DNA of 64,000 nt from Eutypella sp. D-1 (Eukaryota; Ascomycota; Sordariomycetes; Xylariales; Diatrypaceae): positions 496,001 to 560,000 of the forward strand of contig JAJTTP010000001.1 of assembly GCA_023313575.1 (NCBI GenBank), in the 5' to 3' direction. The notes beneath the pieces are model-generated. The model worked only from the letters and a program-made list of their open reading frames with translations. It had not been told where the DNA came from and made no database searches. A program made the position numbers and the translations under genes. Within the stretch, counting starts at the first letter, position 1; the number at the start of each line of letters is the position of its first letter. Below, one piece after another: positions 35,627 through 47,321 of this stretch.

Positions 35627-38600
35627 CTACCGCTAAGTCGAAGCGGGAGTCTAAAAAAGAGATAGTAGATGGGGTAAGACGGGATCGGGAACGTTATAGC
35701 GGAAACAACCTAGCCGACCCGATATAGCCCACCGGGTATGATTTCGGCAGAGTGCAGCCGGCACGTGGTGCGCTCTGTAAAATAAATGTGATTGGAGGCA
35801 AGAAGTGAACGCGTAGAAACCATAGACGCTAGCCCCTACCAAATGGCGATATGGGCAAGAATAGTCGAACGAGAGCAAAGACAACAGTTAGTCACAAATG
35901 ATAATAATAATGATAGGTGATGAGGGGAAGAAGGGAAGATTAAGGTCCTTGAGGAGTCTCGGCAGTTCTATTGGGAGAAAAAAAATGATGATAACGTGGT
36001 TTTATTTTTCTGGAGATGGAGAAAGGGCCCCGTGTTGCGCAGAGAGAAAATGCCTGCATTAAATGTCTCGCATCCTGTTCGACGGCAACTCGCACTTGTA
36101 TCCAAGGGGCCTGCGATTTATTCATTTAATACTGCGTGGCGCGCTGCCGTGACCGATGAGGGGAGGGGCCAACCCCCTACCAGGTAGTAGTTAGAAAGCA
36201 GATGACAATGAAAAATTCACAACTTTGGCGGAGTAAACATCAACTGTGCTACCCACGTACGCAATTTCTTACTGGCGTATGTTTGTATGCCAGGCCAGCC
36301 GATTAGACCTCAGCGGCGGCGATAGGATTATATCGCCCTTCCCTGCTCTAAGCGCCCGGCTCCGGTGGTGAATTATGCGCCTCCGGGTGACTGTGCAGAC
36401 GGTACCTAGGACCGTCCAGGGTGCACGACGCCCCCTTCCCCTCTCTGCCCTATGCAGGCGAGGTCATAGTGGACAAACATTGGAGGGCCCGAAACGGTTT
36501 CACATCCTACATGCCTAACGGTCTGTCACGGGTAGGAATGCGGACGGCTAACCGAGACGAGTGAGCACATGGTGCGCATGGTAATGAATACATGCCAACC
36601 CAACTCTAAGGAACTATTTAATAGTTTCTAAATTGGTCGTATAATAACCATTTGGAGATATCCTCGCTATTGCCGTGTATTACGGGGGTAGGCGCCAACT
36701 CGGGTAACACAGAAAAGTGCAACTATTGTGTCATATAAAGGACGAGCAATCAGCACTTCCCTGATCGCCATGTTGCCGCAGTTTTCCTCGAGGGGCCAAG
36801 AGTACACTTCTGGACCGTTATGTATCAGCTTTGTTTAATTATGAACCTTGCCGTCAACTCTGAGAAGTTCCCTATAGTCAAACCTGTGTGTATCTTGAAA
36901 GGGGCGGTCAACAATGCATGCCAAGAGTCCTCGGGCCTGGAAACAGGCCTTACCCGGCATGCAAACCCGAATTTCGAGGCGACTCTACCCAGCTTTCTCT
37001 TGATCGCAGTTTTCATGAGGACATGGGACGACCTGACAATCAACATGACATGGAAACATGAATGCTATCGTTGCTCACCCCCCTAGAAAGATCTAGACTT
37101 GGAAATATAGTGATTCCAACAAGTATGCTATTTGACGGCGGTGAATGCATATACTACAACTTGTACTACTTTATATATAGTGGTTTCTGTAACACAAAAA
37201 GTCTCGTTCTCCAGGGATCTGATTGTCAAAGGCAAATAACCGGCCCCCAACAGCCATAAGGTCCCTGGCTCACATGTCCTTTCGATGCCCAAAACAGTAC
37301 GAAATGCTACCCAAGAGCAGTTCTTTCAGCCTTCAAGATTTTTGTCTATAGACAAAAACGAGGTCAACTGATCATATGATAGACGGGTCTGAATTAGTTG
37401 AAAGAGTTCCCCAGGCATGAAGTGAAATCAAGCTCTCTCATACATCAGTTCCCACCGCCATAGTTCTATAGCTGGCCAGCGCTACACCACGATATAGGAC
37501 CGAGCGACTAGATCATAGAGCGTGTCACCATGACGATCCATCGTATTATCGAGATCGGTACTGTACCGTCTGAATAGAGATGGCAAGGCTAACCTGGCGT
37601 CAAAGTCTAGAAGATTCACGCTGTGACGTTCTGGCCGTCGAAGACCACCTAGATATCTTCACTTGTGAGTTGATGTTCTTTGGCTATAGAAGCTTCTGGA
37701 CCTTTATGTCATTATATAATTAAGCATTCTCCAAATCGGCGGCTCTGTGCAGAGAGGACCGAGCATTCTGGAAGTTATAGCACGGTCGGAAGCAGGAACC
37801 AGAACACGTGTCAAGCTTCAGTTTCTGCTCTACATTCTGTCATGTCATATACAACACTTATTTGTTTATAATGGGGTCCAAAACAATTATAGAACCTTCA
37901 TTAACAGCCACGGCAGAGCCAATTACCTAATGAGTGAGCGCTTCTCTTCAAGCATATTATTTAGTAGAAGCCATGCACGCATGTGCCACTCTTTAGTCTC
38001 CTTTCGGACACGATACAAGGATCTCCCGGCCAGGGACTCTGACGCTACGTATGACACCCGCTGTCCCGCCGGCGTCACGGCGGTCGGGTCTAGATCTCAT
38101 GCCCCTCGGAGTATATTGCTCGAGGCTTGGCATTCCATGTGAATGACTTCATTACCAGACCCACTAGACTTCCCCGTGAGTCTAAAGAACATGGGGTTTT
38201 CGGACCTCCTCGGTAGGTATCCGGCAAATACCACACTCACCATCTGTCCATCTACCAGCCAGCGAGTTTGACCATGATGCCGATGTCTGCATGACGGGTA
38301 CGTCTCGTGTATCACTGGAACATAGGAGACTCGGTCGCGATTCGAGTTTTCTCGCTGATCCACGCGTGGTAGCTGGGAAAAGGGGGGCTCTCCAGCGCAC
38401 AACAGCAACGTCGCTTCGGAATATGTAGGGGGTTGTGCCGTATGCAGGCCGGGAAAGCACCGAGGGGACGCACCTCGCCTGGCTGCCTACCGCGTGTTTA
38501 CCACCTAAATAAACAGCCAAACGAGCCCATCAACTCACGCCCTTACAGGTACGTGCGTGCATACGTACCTCCTCCGCAGACAAAATCTTCTGATACGTGC

Positions 38601-39619
38601 CACATTGGCAGAGCAGCCGATGACCAGGTAACGCGGGTAGCTGCTTGAAATCTTGCATAGTGCTACGATCATCCTCGGGCATCTTGGTCGGACAGGCCCT
38701 GGTTACCCGCCAATGGAAGCCGGCGGCGGTCTCACCGCACGTTAGGCCAGCGGCAGTGTCTTCTCCCTCCCCAAGGTCACGCTGCGGCACATGCGGGCAT
38801 ACCCGCACGTCCTGGTCACGTACAGGTTGACCGGACGGCTTCGGCGGGAGTAGCATCTGTATAGGTTTTGCGTAAATGCTACGTTTGCTCAGGCGGGCTG
38901 TTACGGGGGATGCTTGGTCTAGGCATGGATAGATACCTCGACTTGGCAGGTAGGTAGGTAAGTAGAATTATAGATCTCTAAGACATCGGTTTAGAAGTCC
39001 AGTGGTAACAGATTGGCGGGTAACGCTGTGACAGGTCTCCGGTCAGCATGGTAATCTCCCGGTATAGATATATGTAGGGAATCGATAGGGAATGGGTGAG
39101 ACATGTAATGATAGGATATTGCAGAATTGATCCTCTTTTAATTTTAAGGGGTTGAGCCACTGGCTTGAGAAGTACCGGAACCGGGGCCAGGTAGACTTAG
39201 ACTGGTAAAGGCCCGGTATAAGTTTAGAAACCGGCATCTATGAGTAGAAATAGGCATACAAAACATGTCTCCTGGGTAAACCACGGCCGCAATTGGCATC
39301 AGTATCTCTATTCCAAATATTCCCCTAGACCGACGCACTATTTGGGACGAATATGCAAGTATGCGAATATGTGGATATGCGAGTCCATTACCGTCCATTG
39401 GAGTTTACCTACCATAATAGGCATCATTCCGTCATTTCGTCAATGCGACAATGATCACTACAATTCTCCTAACAAGTGTGCAAGTGAAGAAACTTGAATA
39501 GTGGGCTAGGGAGGGCTATGCATATACGCCCCTCACATAAATCCCTCATTCATCTACATAGGCTGATCAATGAGGACAATGCCATGCCTAAAGGGTAAAA
39601 CCTGGTTACGCCGTTCGCC
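35627..39619. other. Large gene-poor intergenic region
   Basis: About 4 kb between the transcription factor and ASA1. It should contain the missing 5' exon and leader of the factor (35627 to about 35900) and the ASA1 promoter at the right end. The remaining frames lack domains, good codon patterns or splice partners. TAGG units recur around 38948-38962. No RNA gene is recognised. Confidence 0.5.
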
Positions 39620-41155
39620 ATGACTTCTCAACAACCACCAGCCCAGCCTAAGTCGATCCTCCGCGGTCACAAGGCCCAGGTGCACTCGACCACATTTCTG
39701 CGGCACAGCCAGCGACTCGCATCGGGCGATGCCGATGGCTTCGTCGTGCTCTGGGACCTGACTATCATGCGGCCCCGGGCCGTGTGGCGGGCGCACCAGA
39801 GCGCCATTCTCGGCATCGCGGGCTGGGGCGACGACAAGGTCATCACGTGCGTTCTCTCACTCACCTCTGAATGCCCCAAACAGACTGGCTGACCAATGCA
39901 TCCCCGTCCCCAGACACGGCAGGGACAACAAATTGATTGTGTGGAAGCTGGCCGCGGACGATGAGGCCGCGCTCAGTACGGCCCTGCCGCTCGACCACGC
40001 CGTCGTGTCCGACTCTGAGAGACCGAAGCCCTCGGTACTGCACATACTCGAGGTTAACACGATGAACTTCTGCTCCTTCGCCTCGTGTCCCGCAAAGCCG
40101 AGCCCCGTGTCTGACGATGAATTGCTGATCGCGGTTCCGAACACGCTATCTTCTGAATCGGTAAGCTCTGACTGGCTAGCCATTTCGAAAACCCTGAAAG
40201 GGTCAAAGTCTTGTGTCTAATACCCTTTTAAAAACAGGTCGATATATACCATCTGCCGACGCAGACGAGGCGGCACACGGTGCAGTTCGCGAGCAAGGCG
40301 GCGAAAATCGGCATGGTGATGGCGCTGTCGCTGTTCTGGCTCGAGGGGCTGACGCTCGTCGCCGCCTTCGAGAACGGCCATGCCATGACCGCCCGCATGC
40401 GGAGCTCCGGGTCCTGGGACGTCGTGTACAAGGCGCAGTCGCACAGCCAACCCATCTTATCTCTCGACGTCGCGCCCGACAAGACCTACTTCTTGACCTC
40501 GGGCGCCGATGCTATCATTGCGAAACATCCCATTCCAAGCCCGAACGCCGCCAACCCCTCGGTTCAGGGGAACCCCGCAGCCGGAAAGGCGCAGCGGCCT
40601 CAAGCTGAGATCAAGGCGGACGATGCCGCGCCACCTGCGACCACGGCATCAGCATCAACACCATCAAGCGGCGCAGGCGCATCACTGCTCTCCGCTGCAT
40701 TGGCGGCCGAATCTAACGACAACGACAACAACAACAATAACAACAGCAGCAGCAGCAGCCCGACACCGCCCGCGCGCGCCGAGGGACCCGTCAAGACGAC
40801 CCACACGAAGCACGCGGGCCAGCAGGGTCTAGCGGTACGGCGCAGCGACGGCCGGATCTTCGCGACGGCCGGCTGGGACGGTCGCGTCCGCGTGTACTCG
40901 TGCAAAACACTCGCCGAGCTCGCTGTTCTTCGCTGGCATGATGTTGGGTGCTACGCTGTCGCGTTCGCGGACTTTGGGGCGGAGGGGGGTGAGGAGGGAA
41001 AGGGGGAGGGGGCGGAGGATAGCGCTGTAGCGCCGCCGACGATGCTGGGGGGCGAGCTTAGTGTCAAGGAGCGCCGGATCAAGATGGCGAAGGAGACGCA
41101 TTGGTTGGCGGCGGGGAGTAAGGACGGCAGGATCAGCTTGTGGGATATCTACTGA
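39620..41155 (+). CDS. ASA1: ASTRA complex WD40 subunit Asa1
   Basis: Component of the Tra1-Rvb1-Tti chromatin-associated ASTRA complex. Three exons: 39620-39846, 39914-40160, 40238-41155 (463 residues). WD-repeat signatures run along the protein: [11 protein letters not shown]...[36 protein letters not shown] and the terminal [17 protein letters not shown]. The block [16 protein letters not shown] at the N-terminus and [13 protein letters not shown] are typical of this family. A low-complexity insert with poly-Asn and poly-Ser (40717-40760, AAC/AGC repeats) sits before the last two blades. POP4 converges from the right. Confidence 0.88.
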
Positions 41156-41843
41156 GGACCGGCCGCGCTTCTACTTGTTGTCTGACTACCCGCCGTCGGA
41201 TTTTACCATCATTTACGACTTTTTCAGTCAAGACATAGAAGACATGACACTCATAGCGAGCATACGTGGGATGATGGTAGGGGTTATTTATGGTGATGCG
41301 ATGCAATCTTTTGGGAGCATGGTGTGCTTCGCATGTTTGATTGATTGTTAATTTAGAGAGGACTATCGACGCTTTGGTTTTGGTTCTTGAGTAAAAATCC
41401 AAACTCATATTATCCTGCTTGCTTGCTTGCTACACTTAGCTATCCACTCTTGAAGCAGCGCCTTGACATCTGCGAGGTTTCAAGTCATATTGCGTCGAGC
41501 GCTGGAAAAAGTTTGGCTTGGATGTTTCATGGGATTCCCATGTCTAGACTTATTCCCGTGCTAGGAGCTATTTCCAACTACTACCTCGACGCCGCTATTG
41601 TCTAGTGAGAGTGGTCAGTTTTCTGAGCGCTCGTCGTGTCTCGCCCGGGAAGACTCACGCACGCGGAAGCTATTGTATCGCAACAGCCTCAGAAATGGGG
41701 CGTCGGGCAAATGTCGTCATGTCGGCCAGATCCGAGACGGCGAGCTGAGCACGAAAGATGGCTTGCAGATATAGCATATCATCTATGCCAATGAGATATA
41801 TGTGAATCGGACCCCTGTGGTCCTGATAGTAGGCGGTCCGCAT
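41156..41843. other. Convergent 3' region
   Basis: 688 bp between the ASA1 and POP4 stop codons, both 3' ends. AT-rich near 41200-41400. Nothing else is seen. Confidence 0.5.
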
Positions 41844-42575
41844 TCAGAGATTCTCCAGGAAATGGGCCTTGAATTTCTTATTCGTCCGATCAGCGGACCG
41901 ATGCTGGAACTGATCGCCGTGGATCTCAAAACTGAAGGGTCTGCGACCACCCTCCTGCTCCTCATCAGCGGCGACAGGGGCATCCTCAGCCGCTACGTCG
42001 ACGCGGAACACGGTGCCCTCCTTCGGCACAATCTTGACCCCATTCTTCCTGGTGACGATCTCGAAGACGAACCGCGAGTCCTTGACCACGATCCCCCGGA
42101 TGCCGACGCGGCTCGGGCAGCGACTGCGCGTGACCTCGACGACGGCGCCGTGGAAATCAGCGGAGCAAAGACGCGCTGCCGCCCCCTGGCCCCCTCCTCC
42201 CGTGTACAGCTCGGCGCCGAGGATCTCGCGCACGTAGCCCAGCCAGAGCCTGTGCAGTGGCTCGAACACAGCATACAGATTCTTCTTCTGCTGCTGCTGC
42301 TGCCCCCCGCCGCCTTCTTTTGGGACGTCGTGCAGCCCAAGCGCGCGGCGCTGGCGGGAAGACAGAGGCCGCGGTTTCGGGGCCCGGCGAGCCCGCGCTT
42401 GCTTATCGAGGCGGGCCTTGCGGCGCAGGTCGCGGGCGTCGGGGGGAGGCGGGGAGTTCGGTTTTACGAAGAGCGGGCGGTGCTGGATCTTGTCGGCGTA
42501 GATCCGGTGAGCGCTGTCCGGGCTATGGGCCCGGGCGAGGAGGTCCTGCGTCACCGTTGCTTGATTGGATGCCAT
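41844..42575 (-). CDS. POP4: Ribonuclease P/MRP subunit Pop4 (Rpp29)
   Basis: RNA-binding protein subunit of nuclear RNase P and RNase MRP (tRNA 5' maturation and rRNA processing). One exon, 243 residues. The N-terminal half is basic (LRRKARLDKQARARRAPKPR) with a Gln run. The C-terminal Pop4/Rpp29 domain is clear: YAVFEPLHRLWLGYVREIL, ADFHGAVVEVTRSRCPSRVG, IRGIVVKDSRFVFEIVTRKN and VPKEGTVFRV, forming the Sm-like barrel. The C-terminus, FEIHGDQFQHRSADRTNKKFK, is also conserved. Start at the only upstream ATG. Confidence 0.93.
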   Translation of the reverse strand: MASNQATVTQDLLARAHSPDSAHRIYADKIQHRPLFVKPNSPPPPDARDLRRKARLDKQARARRAPKPRPLSSRQRRALGLHDVPKEGGGGQQQQQKKNLYAVFEPLHRLWLGYVREILGAELYTGGGGQGAAARLCSADFHGAVVEVTRSRCPSRVGIRGIVVKDSRFVFEIVTRKNGVKIVPKEGTVFRVDVAAEDAPVAADEEQEGGRRPFSFEIHGDQFQHRSADRTNKKFKAHFLENL

Positions 42576-43570
42576 GATGGTATTGTGGATTTGGATTTGT
42601 GGTTGAGCTGGAGCATTTCAGGTTGGTTTGTTTTTCTGTTGGTGTAGATGGTGTTTACGTTCCATGGATTTCTTTTTATTGTAATGGGAAGGTTTACAGT
42701 CGTAGCTACCGAAGTGCAGTACACCTTAAAGGCAGCCCAAGTAATTGATCTTGTAAGGTACTTTACTGTAAGCTTTTGATAAGATAAGCGGGTAAGAGTG
42801 GAATTGTACGGAGTAGCCGCTCGGTAGCTGCATATGCAGCTTTCAAGAGCTTACTTCCAATGGTGGTCACTAAGAATGGACCTCGGCATTGTAAACCCCA
42901 GATGTCCGACATTCATGGATATGACGTCCCGCATTCCCCTTCGGTAGTGGTGGATCAGGCATGCGCGACGGGTCTAACTAACCAGCTAGTTAGTTCCAGT
43001 CGCAGGTAGGTGCATCTCCAATGCTCCAGTAAATAGTGAGGGAAGAGGCACATGCAGAACCCTCATAATCCCTTCATCTTCAACAAACAAACGACAAAAC
43101 AACACATAGACACTTCAAAGCTTTTCTGGAAAAAAAAAATTGCACCACGCTCCACCTTGCTTTCAAGCGGTGGGAGCCTAAACTAATGTCCGTCATAAAC
43201 ATATAGTTGACACATACATAATAATAATCACCCCTTCCCTTCGCTCTTCTCTCGAAAAAGTCGAGCATGTCCCCTTTGGTAGCGAGAATCGTATATCGTC
43301 CGAGATCCCCTCGGCATCGATAACACAGAAGGCCATATACCAACAGTGAAAATATAATAATACTGCTACTGTTGTTCATTTTTAAGAGTTGAAGCGTTGA
43401 AATTCCCGGGAGACATTTTCTCAGATATCCTCTCTTTCTTGTAATCCATACCTGTACATATATATATATCACCGGGTATAATACCATCACGACCACAAAC
43501 GCGATCCCTACACGAACTTCACTTCACGAACTTCATATCACGATACACATCACGATAATCCGACGCCAAA
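42576..43570. other. Intergenic region
   Basis: 995 bp upstream of both POP4 (minus) and the acyltransferase gene (plus), so a divergent promoter region. T-rich/A-rich tract near 43130. The 43490-43560 leader of the acyltransferase contains repeated CACGA and ACTTCA words. No gene seen. Confidence 0.5.
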
Positions 43571-46548
43571 ATGTCCCGAGACCCCTCTGATGACGATGAC
43601 GCCCTGACGCGCGACTCCGCCCCCGACCTGCAGATATTAGGTGACAAGATCACCCTTCAGCCCAGAAGTTATATCGAAACACGCCCTCATGGTCATGGTC
43701 AAGGTCATGGTCATGATCATGAAGAAGCTCTCATGAAGCACATGGCGAGCTTCCGGTCTGAGCCGCTTCAGTCAGTTCCCATCCCATCCCATCACGCCAC
43801 GGTTCTCCGTCGTCCTTGCGCCATCATGAGCCACTTTGCCATAGAGCCACTCTACCACAGAACATGTGATTAACCAGGAGCCCGTCGCACAGATTCCTTC
43901 GCGAAGTCTCCCTCTACGTTTCCGGCACTGGATGGCGAGCTTACGATAACATCGTCGGCCAACCCATATACTACCCCGGATACTCCGAGCACATCAAGAA
44001 CTCCGTCATGTCCACCCCCCTCCTGCAGGACCGTATTTCGCGACTGGCAGAGATGCGCCTAGAAGTGGAAGAGAAGGAAGGTTGGCTCCGGAGCGACGAC
44101 GAGAACTTCCAAGTAAAACGCTCCCAGAGACGCTCCGCTTTAGAAGCAGGCCTCCGCGAAATCGCCGAGAAATGGACCAACGATATGATTTGCAAGTTCG
44201 AGAGCAAGACCTTCATAAGGGGCGCTTATTACCTCGTGACCCAGCTTATCACCCGAGCATACAACCAAGGTCCGTCGCTTATTTCAACGCCCCTGGGTTT
44301 CCTGCTACGTACCTCCGTAGGCCAAATGCTAATTTATGACTAATTTATGACCATAGGTATTCATGTTTCTAGCGAGGAAGTCTTGCGGTTGAGGAAAGTC
44401 GCCGAAGTCGCCCAGAAGAAAAAACAAAGCATAATATTTCTGCCCTCCCACCGGTCTCATGTCGACTACGTGTCTATGCAGTTGATCTGCTACCGCCTGG
44501 GACTGGCTATGCCCGTCGTGGTTGCTGGAGATAATCTGAACTTCCCCGTTGTTGGGCCTTTCTTACAGCATGCTGGTAAGTTTCAGGTTCTTCGTCCCCA
44601 TGTCTATATGGCTACATGTCTATATGGCTACATGTCTCTATGTCTCTATTCAGACCTCCCTGTTAACTCTCCCCTAGGTGCCATGTGGATCCGGCGCTCT
44701 TTCGGAAATGACGTGTTATATACCACCCTCGTACAGGCCTATATCGACACGCTACTTCAAGGCGGCTACAACTTGGAATGTTTCATCGAAGGAGGGAGAT
44801 CAAGAACAGGGAAGCTTCTGCCTCCTAAGTTCGGCATCCTAAGCTTCGTTCTCGACAGCATCCTCTCTAGGCGTGTCGAGGACGTCGTCATCTGCCCTGT
44901 GAGCACGCAATACGACAAGGTTATTGAAACCGAAGGTTATGTCACCGAACTCCTGGGCATGCCCAAGAAGAAAGAGAACTTGGCCGATTTCCTAAGTAGC
45001 ACGTCAATATTATCCCTGAAGCTGGGCAGAGTCGACGTCCGCTTCCATGAGCCCTGGAGCCTACGAGAATATATCGACACACAATTGACCAGAATATCCA
45101 AATCTCCCGAGACGATAGATTGGAACGCCAAGACGTCAGAAAATGCGGCGCTGAAGCAGAAGTTGCTTCGGACTATGGGCTACAAGGTTCTCTCGGATAT
45201 CAACGACGTCTCCGTAGTCATGCCTACAGCACTCATAGGCACCGTTCTACTAACTCTGAGAGGCCGGGGTGTCGGAAAATCGGAACTCATGCGTCGCATT
45301 GAATGGTTGATGACAAGAGTTAGGGCCAAAGGAGGTCGCGTTGCCCATTTCGGGCACTCCCCTATATCAGATGTCGTGGAACGCGGAATTGAGGTTCTCG
45401 GGAAGGACCTGGTCGGCGTCGTCGAAGGACTAGCCGAACCGACATACTACGCTGTCGACCGCTTTCAGCTTTCGTTCTACCGAAATATGACCATCCATCT
45501 ATTCATCTCCGAAGCCTTGGTCAGCGCGGCCATGTACACAAGGGTGAAGATGGGCGGTGGTCCTGCGCACCAAGAAATAGCGTATGAAGATGTTCGAGAC
45601 CAGGTCTTGTTCCTCTCCTCGCTGTTCCGAGGAGAGTTCATATTCTCTGGTGAAGGGTTGGCGCACAACCTGGAAAAGACTCTGGCGGGCCTAGAACACG
45701 ACCGTGTTATCGACATAACAAGGGACGAGAACGGAAAGCTCCTCACCATCGGCCTATCAAACGAGGAGCGAGTCGCTGGGAGAGAGAACTACGACTTTTA
45801 CTGCTTCCTTATTTGGCCATTCATCGAAGCGAGCTGGCTGGCTGCGGTCTCGTTGATGGGGCTCACGCCACCGAATGATCAAACAGACGAAATTTGGATC
45901 GAGGTTTCCAAGGCGCAAAATTCTGCGCAGTTGGTGAGTGAATATTAAGTGCGCCATCTATTTTGATTTGAATCGGCGCTAATAATGAACAACAGCTTGG
46001 TAAAACGCTCTACCATCAGGGTGACCTGAGCTACTTCGAAGCAGTCAACAAAGAGGTGAGAATCTGGAAAGCACTATATCCCTAGAAGAATGCAATAGCA
46101 TGGAAGCTAACTCCGGGACGTACTATAGACACTCAAGAACTCATACCAGCGCTTCGAAGAAGAGGGCATAGTCTACACGATCAAGTCGAAGAACGCCAAG
46201 GTCCCGCCCCGTCTACGCCTTGCGGCGGAGTGGATGGCACCCCGGGACCCCACGACGGGCGATATCATGGCCTCCGGCAGGCTGTGGGACTTCACGGAGA
46301 AGATCGCCGCGAGCCGGCGGGAGGGCAAGAATCGGCGCGACGGCGCCACCGTCAGCACCCGCGTGCTCAAGCTCGCCGACACCCTCGGCGCCAAGCTCTT
46401 CGCGGAGGCTGCTGCTGCTGCCGCCGCTGCTGCCGACGGCGGCGGTGGGGGCTCCGGAAGGCTGTCCCCTGAAGATGCGGCGTCCATGAAGAAGTATATC
46501 AAGCAGGAAAGAAGAAGGCGGAAGCTGGAAGGGCGAGCGCATTTGTGA
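43571..46548 (+). CDS. PlsB/GNPAT-like glycerol- or dihydroxyacetone-phosphate acyltransferase
   Basis: Predicted to acylate the sn-1 position of glycerol-3-phosphate or DHAP at the start of glycerolipid synthesis. Six exons: 43571-43770, 43878-44269, 44357-44575, 44678-45933, 45996-46055, 46129-46548 (848 residues). Acyltransferase motifs: I, LPSHRSHVDY (H229, D234, the HX4D pair); II, GAMWIRRSFGND; III, FIEGGRSRTGKLLPPK; IV, VVICPVSTQYDKVIE. These are GPAT/GNPAT type rather than the shorter yeast Sct1 type. Exon 1 encodes a His/Gly repeat (HGHGQGHGHDH). The tail has a poly-Ala run and a basic C-terminus. The donor of intron 2 (GTCCGT) is weak, but the frame and motif continuity support it. 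The substrate choice is inferred. Confidence 0.88.
44600..44647 (+). repeat. Minisatellite inside intron 3 of the acyltransferase gene
   Basis: Two 16-bp units (ATGTCTATATGGCTAC) are followed by two 8-bp units (ATGTCTCT), so the array is built from an 8-bp ATGTCTnn-like word. It lies in a 102-nt intron that is stop-free in the flanking reading frame. Confidence 0.8.
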
Positions 46549-47321
46549 AAGAAAGCGATTTTTTGCATTCGTGTATTGTTGTACATGTATATATATATAT
46601 CCTTGTTCTTGAATGCTGCCCAGCTCAGTCCGACTAGCATTTATTCGTGTCTGTCACCACCGAGGCCCGAGATGCACCCAGAGGCCTTTACGCAAGTGCT
46701 CCTAAATATCTTGTAAACTATGGAAGTCAGGGTTAAATTAAATTCCCATAACGCAACTTCGGGCTTTCTACTTCCTATAACGCTACGGGACATGCCGTAC
46801 AGGAGCACATGAACACTCCTATCGTCGACCCCACGCCCGATAGCTTGGTTGGCAAAGGTGTGAACCATGCAAGGAGGGGGGATCTTACCCACCTCCACCC
46901 CCATACCTCGCCCAACCAAAAGGCCCATTAATAAACAGGTTGGTCCATCCCCCGGTTTTACGATACCGTTGTCGGCGCCGGCTTACAAAAACCTCGGGGT
47001 ATCAGCACTAGGTCGATGCGCTGTTGTCGGTTTTATTGGCTTGTCTGCCCCCGGATATAAAACCCACTAGGGCGTCTAAGATCGATGACTAACGTGGAAA
47101 CCCCAGTAATAGGTAGGAACAGGTGAATAGAAGGAATAATTGATAAGGGTCTCGGTGTGGAAAGGACGCAAGCTCCCCCGGGGGGTGTCAGGTCACTATT
47201 AAATATCGTAGTATAAGTTCAATCTCCTCCACTCTATTCTCCTATAACCCGTATGATATTTGTTTAGCATCCATTCTACCTTGAGACTCCACGGCACCGA
47301 ATTCGTTGCAACTGCTAAAAA
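46549..47321. other. Intergenic region
   Basis: 773 bp holding the acyltransferase 3' end (an AT dinucleotide run near 46588-46601) and the sugar transporter promoter. No gene seen. Confidence 0.5.
47175..47185. promoter_or_regulatory. CCCCCGGGGGG element, candidate CreA/CRE-1 double site
   Basis: A near-perfect GC palindrome about 140 bp upstream of the sugar transporter ATG. It contains the fungal carbon-catabolite repressor consensus SYGGRG on both strands. Position before a sugar-porter gene makes glucose repression plausible; binding is not shown. Confidence 0.35.

Noticed and set aside
38530..38856. 108-codon minus-strand frame with seven Cys (RVCPHVP, LLCQCG)
   Set aside because: It looks faintly like a small Cys-rich protein, but there is no signal peptide, no splice-consistent upstream exon and no recognised pattern.
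41802..42647. 281-codon plus-strand frame over POP4
   Set aside because: POP4 on the minus strand has clear family motifs; the plus frame has none.
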